This document shows positions 9,431 to 19,636 of a DNA stretch of 20,855 bases, in pieces; the first letter of the stretch is position 1, and each line of letters opens with the position of its first letter. The translations under genes were made by a program, and so were the position numbers. Under the pieces are notes generated by a model. It searched no databases and was not told where the DNA came from. It saw nothing but the letters and a program-made list of their open reading frames with translations. The DNA is from Botryllus schlosseri (lineage: Eukaryota > Chordata > Ascidiacea > Stolidobranchia > Styelidae): NCBI GenBank assembly GCA_000444245.1, contig ATSW01009195.1, positions 1 through 20,855 on the forward strand, in the 5' to 3' direction.

Positions 9431-9468
9431 TTCTGCGTAGCGATACTACTTATAACATCTTAGAGCGT

Positions 9469-9483
9469 AACTGTAACAACAGA
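9469..9483 (-). promoter_or_regulatory. Conserved upstream box, proximal exon 1
   Basis: On the minus strand this reads TCTGTTGTTACAGTT, about 40 bases before the ATG. The distal copy has TCTGTTGTCACGGTA at 12508-12522, about 53 bases before its ATG. The rest of the upstream DNA matches only in short pieces, so this box is either a retained promoter or 5'UTR element or chance survival after duplication. Confidence 0.35.
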
Positions 9484-9614
9484 GCGTGTAAATAACAACA
9501 TCTCGTTCAATCAAACTAGTAGTTTGCAATGCTACTACACGAACGTACAAAACTCTAATAAATGCACAGGCATGTTGGTATGAATCTCAATGCTATGGAA
9601 GGAAACATCTATAG

Positions 9615-10181
9615 CAGCTGGTTCTCCACCTTTTATCTTCATGAACCCCTTTTCGTCCGTCCGCGGGTACCCAAAGCTATGGTTCCAATTTAGCATAATT
9701 TGCCTGCAACTGTCTTGTGCAAATATTGTTATCTATTCTATACTAGGGTGAAATTTGAGCTTTTATTGAAATTAACATCATACTGAACTAAAATCGTACT
9801 ATGGAATTTGTGGAGGCTTTTATCGTTTTAATGTGAATGCACTTAATTAGATTTCTGCAGCTGCATGTCAGAAGTAAGTCTTTAAATATGTAACTGGGTC
9901 TAGGAAGCCAGCGCCTCCGATTTGATCTGAACTAGAGCTGAAAATCCATCTTCACAGGGATATAGGTGGCGGCGTATGAATATTACCTCGTCATAGCACA
10001 TCCAACGACACTTTTTGTTATGACCGCAACATAGGTACCAAAATTGAGAAACACTCATCACGCACAAGATATAGTCAATCCTAAAGCGCTGCTTCATATG
10101 ATTAACAGAAATCTCGTTATCAATGATGCTGCACAATGCACATTTAGAGAGGTTTCTCAGACCCCCGGCCGAGAACCAGTG
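9615..10181 (-). mobile_element. hAT element remnant with transposase C-terminus trace
   Basis: It starts CAGCTGGTTCTCCACC and ends CGGCCGAGAACCAGTG. The flanking 8-mers ATCTATAG (9607-9614) and ATCTCGAC (10182-10189) agree in 5 of 8, compatible with an aged duplication. On the minus strand near 9900-9960 it encodes CEDGFSALVQIKSEA, the hAT C-terminal motif. The same block in the 6061 element reads ENEFSALVHIKSK, and the DNA around it aligns (GATTTGATNTGAAC, then GAAAATNCAT). Most of the transposase is missing. It lies in the upstream region of the proximal exon 1, at a place where the distal copy shows no such insertion. Confidence 0.75.
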
Positions 10182-10189
10182 ATCTCGAC

Positions 10190-12353
10190 AGTTTGTTCGC
10201 GAAATATGAACACGCATCGAAGTATGTGGGCTTAATCGGGTGTGGGGACAACATTCGATATCAATATCCTACGACACCTGCACCTAATAGTGCTAGACAA
10301 ATGTTATTAGGTTCACATGCCAACGGGGCATATCGATTCGTTTCAGTGGTTTAATATCTGATGATACCAACAATAAAAAAAGCTTTGTCTTAGCTTTCAC
10401 AATATACATAAAACCTTTCTTTCTCGATAACATTATGAGGTACATGAAGCAACATCAAACCTCCTAGCTATAGAAGCTACAATTGACTTGTCATCCAATG
10501 TTTAGTGACCTAGCGATATGTACCATCTAACTGCATGATACGTCTGTTTTGACATCAGTCTTATCCGCGATGCTAACGAACTGGATTCATCAGACAACCT
10601 ATACTGACACCTGATCAGGGTACTATTGTGACCTGCGGCCAAATTATTTATCCACAATACTCAATGGTATCATGTTTCTAATTAAGTGTATGTAACGTAA
10701 TATTTGTTTATCCACTGTTTAAGGTGTACTACGCGACCAAGCTATTCGTATGACATCCGCCTTTGTGGGAATTGTGAAGAAACATGTAGCTTGCTGTAAC
10801 ATATCAATACCATGCTTTCGTCACCACGAGAGTCACGCGACATGTGAGCGCTTAGCCCCATTCGTTTGCCGTCTGGATGCTCTATTGTGTTGGACGGAGC
10901 ATTGAGGCCAATGGTCCCCGACCCCGATCAATGAGTGAATGTGTCTTACAAGCCCATGTCTTCATATGTTATGCATACATTGTAGGATACGGTGTGATCC
11001 TCTGAACGGTTCTGGTTCGTGCGAACAAGAACCTTTACTAAAGGTTCGCTATGAATGCAAATGTCAGCATAAACCTCTGACTTGAAGTGATGTATCAATT
11101 CTAATTTCAAGCATGTCATTTGCATTAGGATACAAATGCGTTCGTGTATATTGTACAATACTCGAGGAAAAAAACTGATTAGTTCTCTAAAACGCAATAA
11201 TAGCAGATGTCCACTGTGACGTTCGAAAATATCAAATCCGAATAGTCACGCTTGAGCTCGTCAATTCCCCTGACTAAATTGTACAAATGTATGTACACAA
11301 TGATGTGTATATTTAATAAAATGGATGGATATTAGCCTACATTCTTGAACCCGCTTGTTGAAGTTAGCGTCAATCCGTATTGATTTCTGCTAACTTCTGC
11401 TATTTTAATCGTGATTTTCGAAGATGGTAGTACTGTAAAGTAACTTTTGCCTCAGTTCGAAGAATATTAAAGTAATCACATACTGCGCACGTATGTAGGC
11501 TTACATCACACTGCACATAGGTAAAATCTTAGAACATATACTCAGTTACCGTGATACGCAGGTTATTTCACGCCGTTCATATGAAAATTCAACTCATATG
11601 AGTGACGTAATGTAACCATAGTAGACTGATTTCTGGTATTAGAAAATTTAAATTGTATAAGAAGGTATTTTTGTCGATCTTTCATTTCATTTCAGACAGT
11701 AAATTTCTGCGAAATGTTTTGCTCGAGTACCCATTTTAATCATAAAATAGAACAAATGGTATTTGATAAAAATATGTATGCCGCCATGTGATTACTGACG
11801 TACATATACTTGCAACTATAGAACACTTGCACAGATAAGTGGCCTATCACGTAGTGAGAATATTCTAAACATGAACAGCCAAACGTGTTGCATTTTAAAT
11901 CAACCATATTCTCTCGTTTATCGGCATGCAATTCATCTTTGTCGGAAATATACCGCGATGTCTTAGCATGAGATCAATTCTATAGCATATTAGCACTGTC
12001 CTGTGAGTTTATTGGATTTCATTGAACATATTATCCGTTGAATCGTGTTTGGGATATGATCTTTCAAAGGTACAATCAATTAAAATGCGTGGCCCCATTA
12101 CCAGGGATTCACGATTGTTTGTACATATTGGTTGTGGGGCGGGAGGATTGACAAGCGATTGAAATGAGTTTCACGACAGATTGTAGCTTGTGAGTTCTCT
12201 TTTCGGAGGTAAATCTATACAGAATTTACGTTGTTATGTCTTACTGCTGAAATTTGCCCACTAGAAAGTGAAATTTAACCCCAAGGGTAAATATATCTCA
12301 GGTTAAGAAGCGCGAATATAAATACGATAACGTAACAAGTTTAGTCTACTTAC
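10190..12353. other. No gene recognised (apart from the repeat block 10698-10905)
   Basis: About 2.2 kb between the hAT remnant and the distal exon 1. Minus-strand frames at 10946-11197 and 11740-11931 are short and featureless. Around 10999-11045, GGTTCTGGTTCGTGCGAACA and flanking GAACC/GGTTC boxes form a small imperfect inverted repeat, loosely echoed at 18258-18305. Confidence 0.4.
10698..10905. repeat. Upstream duplicated block, proximal copy
   Basis: It aligns by eye with 13885-14057: shared pieces include GACC(A/G)AGCTAT, ATACCATGCT and TATTGTGTTGGAC in the same order and similar spacing. Together with the paired first exons this supports a tandem duplication of about 3.0-3.2 kb. It could instead be two copies of an unknown repeat. 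Confidence 0.5.
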
Positions 12354-12455
12354 CTGAGGCTTATCTGGTAGGTATTGCGCATCTACTCTCGGTATCTCCG
12401 GAAGTCGAGGTTTGACGAATGGGTCAGGATTAGGATTCGTTCTTGTTGCATCCAT
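12354..12455 (-). CDS. Exon 1, distal copy (alternative first exon or duplicated gene start)
   Basis: The ATG at 12455-12453 opens 34 codons (MDATRTNPNPDPF ... QYLPDKPQ), followed by CAG|GTAAGT, a near-perfect donor in phase 0. Length, frame and splice phase equal those of the proximal exon 1, and 22 of 34 residues are identical. The frame stays open upstream to another ATG at 12518, but that extension has no counterpart in the proximal copy, so the inner ATG is preferred. No second hydrophobic exon is visible between 8155 and 12353. It may therefore splice over the proximal exon 1 into exon 2 at 8154 (intron about 4.2 kb), giving a second isoform with a different tail. It could instead be the remnant of a partial gene duplication. 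Confidence 0.6.
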
Positions 12456-12507
12456 TTTATTTAGCGCAACTATGCACCACAGAAATTTGCGAATTAGTCC
12501 TCTAACA

Positions 12508-12522
12508 TACCGTGACAACAGA
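12508..12522 (-). promoter_or_regulatory. Conserved upstream box, distal exon 1
   Basis: Counterpart of the box at 9469-9483 (13 of 15 bases equal). A TATATATA run lies roughly 95 bases upstream of the distal ATG on the minus strand and could act as a TATA box; the proximal copy has no clear equivalent. Confidence 0.35.
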
Positions 12523-13014
12523 TATTATTCGTACAAACAAACAATTGTATATATATGACTACATTGTCAGTAATCTAAACGCATGGACGTTGAATTACGA
12601 ATCCTGGTTGTGGGATCATGAAGCAGTATTCGCGCAGCCCGTGACGGCACGAATCGAAAGTAAACAAAACTACGAATATGTTTTCACCGAATATGGTCAG
12701 GCGCCAACGAAAAAATTAGCAACAAACGACCTTAAATCGTGGACAGTTCAAGCATTTACAACGCGTTACCAGTCGCTGTAGCATACCACTATAGGGGTTT
12801 GCAAAATGATACGAGTACTCGAATCTTAGCGCGTATTACTTTTATTGATTCCAGTAGAGAAGTGAGATACAATCATTGCGAGTACTGGAATTATGGGCTT
12901 CGTGACACCTGGAGCTACTTAGGAACGAAAATTATAGTTGCAATAGCATTTTCCAATGTAGAAGCCTTGACACCTCCATTGTTGTATCGCAGTCGCAGCA
13001 TACGAAACGTGTAG
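12512..13014 (+). other. Overlapping open frames, no recognised product
   Basis: Two overlapping plus-strand frames (12512-12781 and 12739-13014) keep this 500-bp stretch open, and base composition is somewhat less AT-rich at 12590-12760. No domain, splice logic or transposon ends are visible. It lies directly upstream of the distal exon 1 on the other strand and may be promoter DNA or an insertion absent from the proximal copy. Confidence 0.2.
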
Positions 13015-13531
13015 TACAATGCTACTCACTTTAGTGAAAATGACATTTACCTGAACTCCTGATCAATCCACAGCGTGTTCACAATGTGCAATGAAATAGG
13101 CATGGTCGAAAAATACCAAATTATTTTGGATATGCTGTAGAACTGCTATTATATTCTTTGCGGTAGCATAAACAAACTAATTATTATATTTGGCTTCTGA
13201 CGTGATTAGTAGAATATTGTAGTAATATTTGTCAGGAACACGTGGATTCATCAAATACTGTGATAGCAAATTCGTTGATCTTGAAATATTCCTTTTATAC
13301 GCGTGGCACGTCAAATGCCAGACTGTCTGGTTTATTGCAGCTACGTAGCAAAGTTATAAGACTTGCAGCCTTTCCGATAATATGGTCTGTCGGCCAGCGA
13401 CATTTGCGCATATACTGTAATATCTATATGTATCGGGGGATTACAACATTATGGTTGTTCTCTCTCTCTCTCAATTACAATAATGATTTCAGCCGAATCT
13501 TAGAATTGCCTCAGAATTTTTATTTGATTTA

Positions 13532-13732
13532 CTAAAGCAGTGAAAGTGTGTTTTCACGATGCATGCGGAATGGCAACATAAATACCGGCTCACTTTCCTC
13601 AGAAACTTCCATCTCTCCAAAAAGGACGTTCAAGGCAGGACAGTGAACATCGATACTGTAATGCCAATTTGAGTCTGAGATTTCCAGTATACAACAATGC
13701 ATCATGAAATTGCAAAACACTCCTGCCCGCAT
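13532..13732 (-). CDS. Possible small gene or terminal exon, hypothetical
   Basis: A 66-codon minus-strand frame ends TTTCACTGCTTTAG, and an AATAAA (13519-13524) follows the stop within 13 bases, as at the 3' end of a gene. An acceptor-like GGAAATCTCAG sits inside at about 13682, so the coding part may be only the last 50 codons or so (DSNWHYSIDVHCPALNVLFG and on). No signal peptide or domain is recognised. Chance cannot be excluded in AT-rich DNA. Confidence 0.22.
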   Translation of the reverse strand: MRAGVFCNFMMHCCILEISDSNWHYSIDVHCPALNVLFGEMEVSEESEPVFMLPFRMHRENTLSLL

Positions 13733-13884
13733 ATAAAAGTCGTCTATTATTCGTAGGGCATATCACGTTTGGCTAGTCTGATAATACTGACCCGAGAGCC
13801 GGGGCTACATTTGCTGATATTGATATATTGGAAATGCGCAACACATTCATATAGTATCTTCGGTCTAATAGAAATTGTGAAATT

Positions 13885-14057
13885 TAATATCTTTTTGTTT
13901 CAATGTTTAGGCTTTACTTAGAGACCGAGCTATCTGTACAATAATCGATTTTGTCAGGAATGTGACGATACAAAGAGGTTACAGATATCATAATACCATG
14001 CTCACGTGACATTGAAGCGCATAACTGCTATCGCGGATCTTCTTATTGTGTTGGACT
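13885..14057. repeat. Upstream duplicated block, distal copy
   Basis: Diverged counterpart of 10698-10905; see that entry for the shared pieces. It lies about 1.45 kb upstream of the distal exon 1, compared with 1.29 kb for the proximal copy, which includes the 567-bp hAT insertion. Confidence 0.5.
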
Positions 14058-15137
14058 GGTTTAGTTCCCTATGGTGCAAGCTATTAAACTTTGTTTTGAA
14101 GCGATACGCTTACATGGTGCGCAGACAGTGTTAAGGAGTTATTTAAGGTTTCGTGGATGTTAAGTTGTTTCTGCATCGTCAGCTCGTAACTATATCGCTA
14201 TTATAGTTGATCGGAGACTGTATTTGAGAACTCAAGGACTAACAAAATCAATCATGCAGTTGAAGAAATTATTAGTTTTCCCGACAAAACGCTCCACACC
14301 AAATTTGACTCAATAACAACCAGTAGACGCATTGCTACGACAATTTGAGATTATTCGAGGAAATATCACCCTTGCAGTATCTGGTATTCTATAGTAACGA
14401 TAATCGTAATAATTGTACGATCGTATATTATCACACGATAAACGCACAGCACCATGTATAATGCGATACGCAATACACAATGCAATGCAATAAATAGGTT
14501 AGATTGAAGGTGGCGAAGTACCTCGTTCATCGGGTCTTTTTTTGGGGGGGGAGGGGGGGCGGGGCGGGATTATTTGTCGCCGTATGAACAAGCGATACAG
14601 GGAAGAAGGATCCCAGATAAACCTTCGACGCTTTGACTACAAAGAGAATTGAATCCGGGACTCCTGCGTACTACCGAAGTAGCAACGGTATGTAGGCCTA
14701 TTTGAATGGCCGTCAAGTGATTCTGTCGAGGTGGTGGTCGGTAGCGAGATAATATACTTTTTCTGAGACTATCTACACTGCTACGTGCACGTATTTTTGG
14801 AAAAACTACTTAATTTATACAATTTTGATTTTGAAAAGTAGTTTTGGAGGAGGTTTGCATCGCTTTTATGAGTGAAAGTGTCATGAAATAGCCCTTGTAT
14901 CGCGGTATCTGAATATCTATTTCAACATTGCACTTATTTATAGTGCATTAGTCGTTTTGCCTAAGTCACGAAGATACAAAGATACAATTAGAGATACTGC
15001 AATTTCGATAAAAGGCATTTATGATTAACTGCAAAAACCCTACGACCCCACGACCAAATCAACACGACGTATCTAGAAAATCGCTATTTCTAAATAGTAT
15101 ACTTGAGTAGAAACTTATGACGTTACTGTAACTTCTA
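14058..15137. other. No gene recognised
   Basis: About 1.1 kb with no convincing frame. It contains the G-run listed separately and, on the minus strand near 14640-14690, a weak tRNA-like string (CCCGGATTCAATTC) that could be an eroded B box. Confidence 0.4.
14544..14568 (+). other. G-rich run, possible G-quadruplex
   Basis: Four G-runs (8, 7, 4 and 3) are separated by single A or C bases, preceded by a T run. This fits the usual G3+N1-7 quadruplex pattern. It may also be a decayed homopolymer. Confidence 0.7.
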
Positions 15138-17203
15138 CACTGTAAAAAATCTGGTAGATTTACTGGGAAATCTCTGTAAATTTTACAACGAATTACCGGT
15201 CGCAGCCAATAACTGTGCGTAGCTTGTAATTTTACATTTTGATATGTAATATTACCTTAGTTTAGCTGTGAAGTCAAGTTACCAGAATTTCTTCGCAAAA
15301 TTACTGACAGTTACTCGTAACTGCAGTTTACCAGGCTATTGGGAAGATTGATTAGCTTCATAATCGCTGCAGCCAATATATACGTGGAAATGAATGTTAC
15401 TGATATATCATTCTCGTGGTGATTTGACTTGATTCAACCTCGTTCGCGAAACTGGGGTCTGTCGTACGGAAATTGTTGGCCCTAGTACCATTTTCAGTAT
15501 AGTACATAGTAGGGTACAAGAAACAACTGACAATCGTAGCTAATGTGACCACGCCATAGCCATTATATTATATTATAAGGCTATATATACGGCCGCTCTC
15601 GCTGGTTACATTCGTTGTTACGGATAGGGCTGATAAGTTAGAAAATCAGTTTAGGATGTATAATATTGTTCGGGAAACTAGAAATATCAGCACCGCATGC
15701 TCAGTTGACCATTTGCTAATGGCGGACAAGGCGACCTGTAATAGGTTACAATAGGTTACCGTTACGCGTTACTGGTTTTCTGAGATTCGTAGTAAACAGC
15801 CAACGCACAACTGTGACATCACTAGCAGCGTCTCGTTTAGTAAGTATAGTAAGTAGTGAACAACACTTGGGATAAATATCAATTTATACGAAATTAGATG
15901 GAAAAGAAAGGAACTATATGTAATGATAAATGTTTCTGTATGAAAGAGAAATAACCTAAGTGAAACATTATAACGTGGCCAGCAAATATTATTGGTGGCA
16001 TGTCAGCGGATGAATACGACTTATTTCGAAATCGTTCTAGTGTCGTATCGTTGTCTGGCCATTATTGAGATTTGAGCAAAGGGTGGAGCGAAGCTTGTTG
16101 TGAGAAAGTGGACACGATCGTGGAAGATTCCTAGGAACGCTGAATGGGATACGCATCATAAAAGATACAGTACTACATAATATTTGTTACCGTGAATATC
16201 TGCGACTGTGCAATGTGCACACCACTTTGATTTCATGATTGAAATATTTCATTCTCCGCATTCTCTGTTCTATTTTGGGATATTAGTCGACGTATATAGT
16301 GACCTGTGACACCACATACTCCGTCGCGGAGGAGTTGAAACTGTTGGCTTGTTTATGTCATTTTCGGGCCATAGCATAGAGATGTTTTCATCCACTGCTG
16401 GATTTGTTTGGCACACGTGCCACCTCAAATGAGGAACCTTTTGCTTCAATACATTAGATAAAGTAAGTCATGAATCTCTGCTATATCATGTACAAGGCGG
16501 AGCCTTCATCACACAATGTACCAGTACCGGTACTTCAAAACATGTTACCGTATATTTTTGGTAGCCTATTTGTCTTGATAGTCTTTATAATGTCATGTCT
16601 AGGTTAGGAACTTTGCTTTATATAGCGACTTACTCATGAATTCTTTTTAGTGGAACTGCAAGATACTAGTTACGCAGAAGAAATGAGGAAGAGTAAAAGA
16701 AACAATTGGAAGTTTGACAGGTGGTGGAATTAATTCACCTTTTCTTGCGACCACTCGTGTTACTGCATGTCTCCTAAAGAAGAATTAGACCTCCAGTAGC
16801 AATACACTTCCATCGATTACCACTTCATCGTGATATCATGAATGAATATACAGTTTGTTCCAATGTCGTTTTGGGAGTGTGAAGAAAATTTTGCGATATT
16901 TTAGCATCGGGTTGCTTTGCGATAGGTATGGATGTACGTGAATATACATGCTGGTATGTAATCCTGATTTAGGTAGGTAGGTAGGTAGGTAGGCGGTCTC
17001 GGTCTCAAATGTACAGGAGAACATGTAGATTGGATATACGGGAGGGGACTGTACCATTACAGTCTGGCGTGTAAAGTGTGATTACCGGACGAGTGTAAGT
17101 TGAATTTGCATTGACTAACGGTAATGTTAGATTACCACGAAATGTCTGGCTACCTTGCTTCCAAACATTTCGCGGTAAATCGAGGTTTTTATTTTTTACA
17201 GTG
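15138..17203. mobile_element. Possible transposon bounded by CACTGTAAAAAAT ends
   Basis: The left end CACTGTAAAAAATCTGGTAG and the right end (read inward) CACTGTAAAAAATAAAAACC share the first 13 bases. Further in, with a 3-base shift, GATTTACTGGGAAATCT pairs with GATTTACCGCGAAATGT (14 of 17). TA flanks both outer ends. Either this is one element of 2066 bp or two separate copies of the same family facing each other. No transposase is recognisable inside. GCAGCCAATA occurs twice near the left end (about 15203 and 15370). Confidence 0.45.
16971..16993. repeat. (AGGT)n microsatellite
   Basis: Five to six AGGT units in a row. Confidence 0.9.
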
Positions 17204-17295
17204 TAGTTAGTGCCAACGGTGACTATTTTGACGATCTCAGCAAGCCACAAACAAGTGGCAATCACATTTCTCATGTTCGATTGCGATGAATCCAT
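17005..17295 (-). CDS. Signal-peptide-like open frame, doubtful
   Basis: This 96-codon frame starts MDSSQSNMRNVIATCLWLAE and has a hydrophobic leader (NVIATCLWLAEIVKIVTVG) followed by several N-x-S/T sequons. Codons from about 32 onward lie inside the CACTGTAAAAAAT transposon end, so the C-terminal two thirds is probably not gene sequence. The first 30 codons could be a signal-peptide exon with a donor at CACT|GTAAAA, but no partner exon is found. Confidence 0.18.
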   Translation of the reverse strand: MDSSQSNMRNVIATCLWLAEIVKIVTVGTNYTVKNKNLDLPRNVWKQGSQTFRGNLTLPLVNANSTYTRPVITLYTPDCNGTVPSRISNLHVLLYI

Positions 17296-17490
17296 GCTTC
17301 ATGCAGCCCTATAGTAGTCTAGTTTTCATATTTCATCATCTGCGAGATTATTGTTGTTGTGAATCTATTGTGCTGCAATAATACCAATGTGAAGCTGTTG
17401 TCCAGCTGAAGTAATTAATTAAGCATTACATTGTGTATTCACATTGCTTTTTATATTCAGAAAGGGGGCAGTCATGTCTAGAATCGAGAC

Positions 17491-17916
17491 CAGTGGTCAC
17501 CAACACGCATTTTGCGGTCTGATTTCGGGAAAAGGCTAAGTGAAGCATTTTGAAATGCTGAAATCCATTTCAGTTTCAAAATGATTTTTTTAATTAGCTG
17601 TTATTCGGTTCCCAACATAACTATTCCTTGTTACTTCAAACGGCTTCGGCGATGGCAACAGCATTCCATCGAGGGAGAATCACCCGTTATGAATGGCAAT
17701 TAGGCATATTGCGTTCACGTATACAATATTACTTCTTTTGTGGTAGATATGACCGCCACTCATGTTAGAGACCACAGAGTTGTATTGACGTGAAGGTTTA
17801 GAAACGTCGTTGCCAAACTGGGTGGTCTGTTAAGTCGGGATATTGCATTGTTGCGGCCTGAGGTGTTTACGAAATTTGAAAAGTGGCTCGCGATCCGTTT
17901 TGAGTAAGCGACCCTG
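17491..17916. mobile_element. Inverted, internally deleted copy of the 4607-5609 hAT family
   Basis: It starts CAGTGGTCACCAACACG and ends GAGTAAGCGACCCTG. The flanking 8-mers ATCGAGAC (17483-17490) and ATCTAGAC (17917-17924) agree in 7 of 8. Reverse-complemented, it aligns with both ends of the level-2 element (shared AAAAGAAGTAATATT, GATTCTCCCTCGATGGAAT and TTTCAGCATTTCAAAATG) but lacks roughly the middle 540 bp. It carries no coding sequence. Confidence 0.8.
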
Positions 17917-17924
17917 ATCTAGAC

Positions 17925-18406
17925 TAAACGCAGTTAAAAACCTCCGCACTGTTTTCATTGATTGTATGAATAGCATCATTCGTTGAATCCTTACACGTAG
18001 CGCATTTCGCTATTGAAGTTGTGTGATTGCGTGTCAAGTTCACAGCAGAGAGTCACTAAATATTCACAAACAGAAAGCTGGGTATTTCGAGCCAGCTCTT
18101 GCAACCAAGCAAGTAATATTTTTGCGATTGTTAAGGTGCATGCTCGAGTAGTGTTGATTTTTTATGCTGCCAGGGTCATGCATATAGTGGCCCGCGTGGG
18201 AATGCGATAACTTTCAACCAAAGTTATAATGAAGTGAAATTTGTAATATACGAGAAAGGTTCACAGTGCAGAACCTACCAAGGTTCGTTTGTGAACGTGA
18301 ACCTCTAAATTACTGAGGTCCACACACAGAACGCGAAAATGTACCTCACCTTCACACCATCCCTACTAATTACGTCGCTACGGTTGCCAAAGGGCACCTC
18401 TCTACC
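17925..18406. other. No gene recognised
   Basis: A 65-codon plus frame at 18013-18210 has no recognisable feature. At 18258-18305, repeated AGGTTC/GAACCT boxes form an imperfect inverted repeat. Confidence 0.35.
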
Positions 18407-18575
18407 GATTCAATTACATGTTTAAAAGTAATTGTAATTGTAATAATTACATGTTTAACAGTAATTGTAATTGTAATTTCATATTTTTAGTATTGAGTAA
18501 TTGTAATGTAATTGAGGTATGCAAGGAAGTCACTGTAATTGTAATTGTAATTAAACTGAAATAATGTAATTGATC
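18407..18575. repeat. GTAATTGTAATTG repeat element
   Basis: Units of TAATTG recur about a dozen times, and ATTACATGTTTAA occurs twice. The block opens GATTCAATTACATG and closes ATGTAATTGATC, which are inverted relative to each other. This kind of TAATTG array is a recurring feature of transposon-derived repeats in marine animals; the family is not named here. Confidence 0.6.
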
Positions 18576-18869
18576 CAACTCTGGTTCCCCTTCAAGATTA
18601 CCGAATCACGACCTGACCTATCGATCTCGCCTCGTGACATGCCACCCCATTTTTGTCGCTTGCTTTGCTACATCATCTTCTTTTACTTTTTAATCAGTGT
18701 GCATGCCCCCTCTTTACATCGCGTAGGCCAAGGTGGGTGTCTGATTCCAAAGACTACTCCAAGTCTTTTCGACACCTTCCTATTCCTATCAGATCATTGC
18801 CTAGCAATTTTGTGGTGTAGTGAACTGAAAAAAACGGACAGGAATACAAAAAGCCTTTTCCAACTCCAC

Positions 18870-18960
18870 TATTGTGGCCAGATAGCGTAGTGGTACGTTC
18901 CACAGCTGCAACACTATAATGATTTTCGAGGTCGAGTCTGACCGAGGTCGACTCCAGAAT
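18870..18960 (+). repeat. tRNA-derived SINE-like fragment
   Basis: TAGCGTAGTGGTACG (18883-18897) resembles a pol III A box (TRGCNNAGNNGG). AGGTCGAGTCTGACC and AGGTCGACTCC (18929-18955) resemble B boxes missing one T. Spacing of about 32-48 bases between boxes is right for a tRNA head. No target duplication or A tail was found. Confidence 0.45.
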
Positions 18961-19205
18961 TCTTACCTTACCATCTTACAAAAATCCTAGAACGAAAGAA
19001 AGCCGTGTTATAATTGACACATCAGGAATCAAAATAAGATATATAGGCGTGGTCTAAATGACCAATTCATAGTGTCCTATATGGTGTCGACACAGGCAAA
19101 TCTCACGCCTCAGTGAAATTGTATCACGTCACAATTTCCATTAGGCTACAGGCAATTTGACGGTCATTTTTGACCGGCTTGCCGAGCATTAAATTTGTTA
19201 AAACG

Positions 19206-19251
19206 GGTATCAATCGAAAGCTGAATCTGCACTGATTACGAAAATATAAAT
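19206..19251 (+). repeat. Diverged direct repeat, copy 1
   Basis: GGTATCAATCGAAAGCTGAA, continuing CACTGATTACGAAAAT, is echoed at 19724-19770, 518 bases on. Confidence 0.55.
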
Positions 19252-19636
19252 TTTATTCCGCTCGTGTCCCTGGAACTCCCACAATCAGCCTCGAATTTTT
19301 CATTGTTATGGAGATTGGCATTGGGACACACTCATTAGTACAATGGTGGAACGACGATTGTGCCAAGGCAGTGAGAAGGAAGAAGGCAGCGTTTTTGTAA
19401 ATGAGGCAAACGTTTGACACGCAATGCATAGCTGAGTTCAAACGTCGTCGCGCGCAATGCCGACGAGTCAGTGACGTGTGGTCTGGGTGAGTAAGTGAAA
19501 ATCGTGAAACCCCCCGACGAGTCGATGATTATTGATGTTTTACATCGATGTTCATAAATAACTAAATTTGAACATTTTTTTCATCCAACATCATCAATTT
19601 GCATAATTACTATTCAAAAATATAGCGCGAAAGGAG

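Noticed and set aside
12456-12518. N-terminal extension of the distal exon 1 from an upstream ATG
   Set aside because: The 21 extra codons have no counterpart in the proximal copy, where an in-frame stop precedes the ATG.
13242-13535. 97-codon plus-strand frame
   Set aside because: It contains a CT-repeat run (SLSL) and has no recognised domain; the opposite strand looks more gene-like.
18570-18890. 106-codon plus-strand frame with a hydrophobic stretch
   Set aside because: It starts at the end of the GTAATTG repeat and ends inside the SINE-like fragment; no gene-like features.
19253-19441. 62-codon minus-strand frame with a leader-like segment and AATAAA over its stop
   Set aside because: It sits next to a direct repeat in repetitive DNA. 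The AATAAA overlaps the stop codon itself, which is likely chance in AT-rich sequence.
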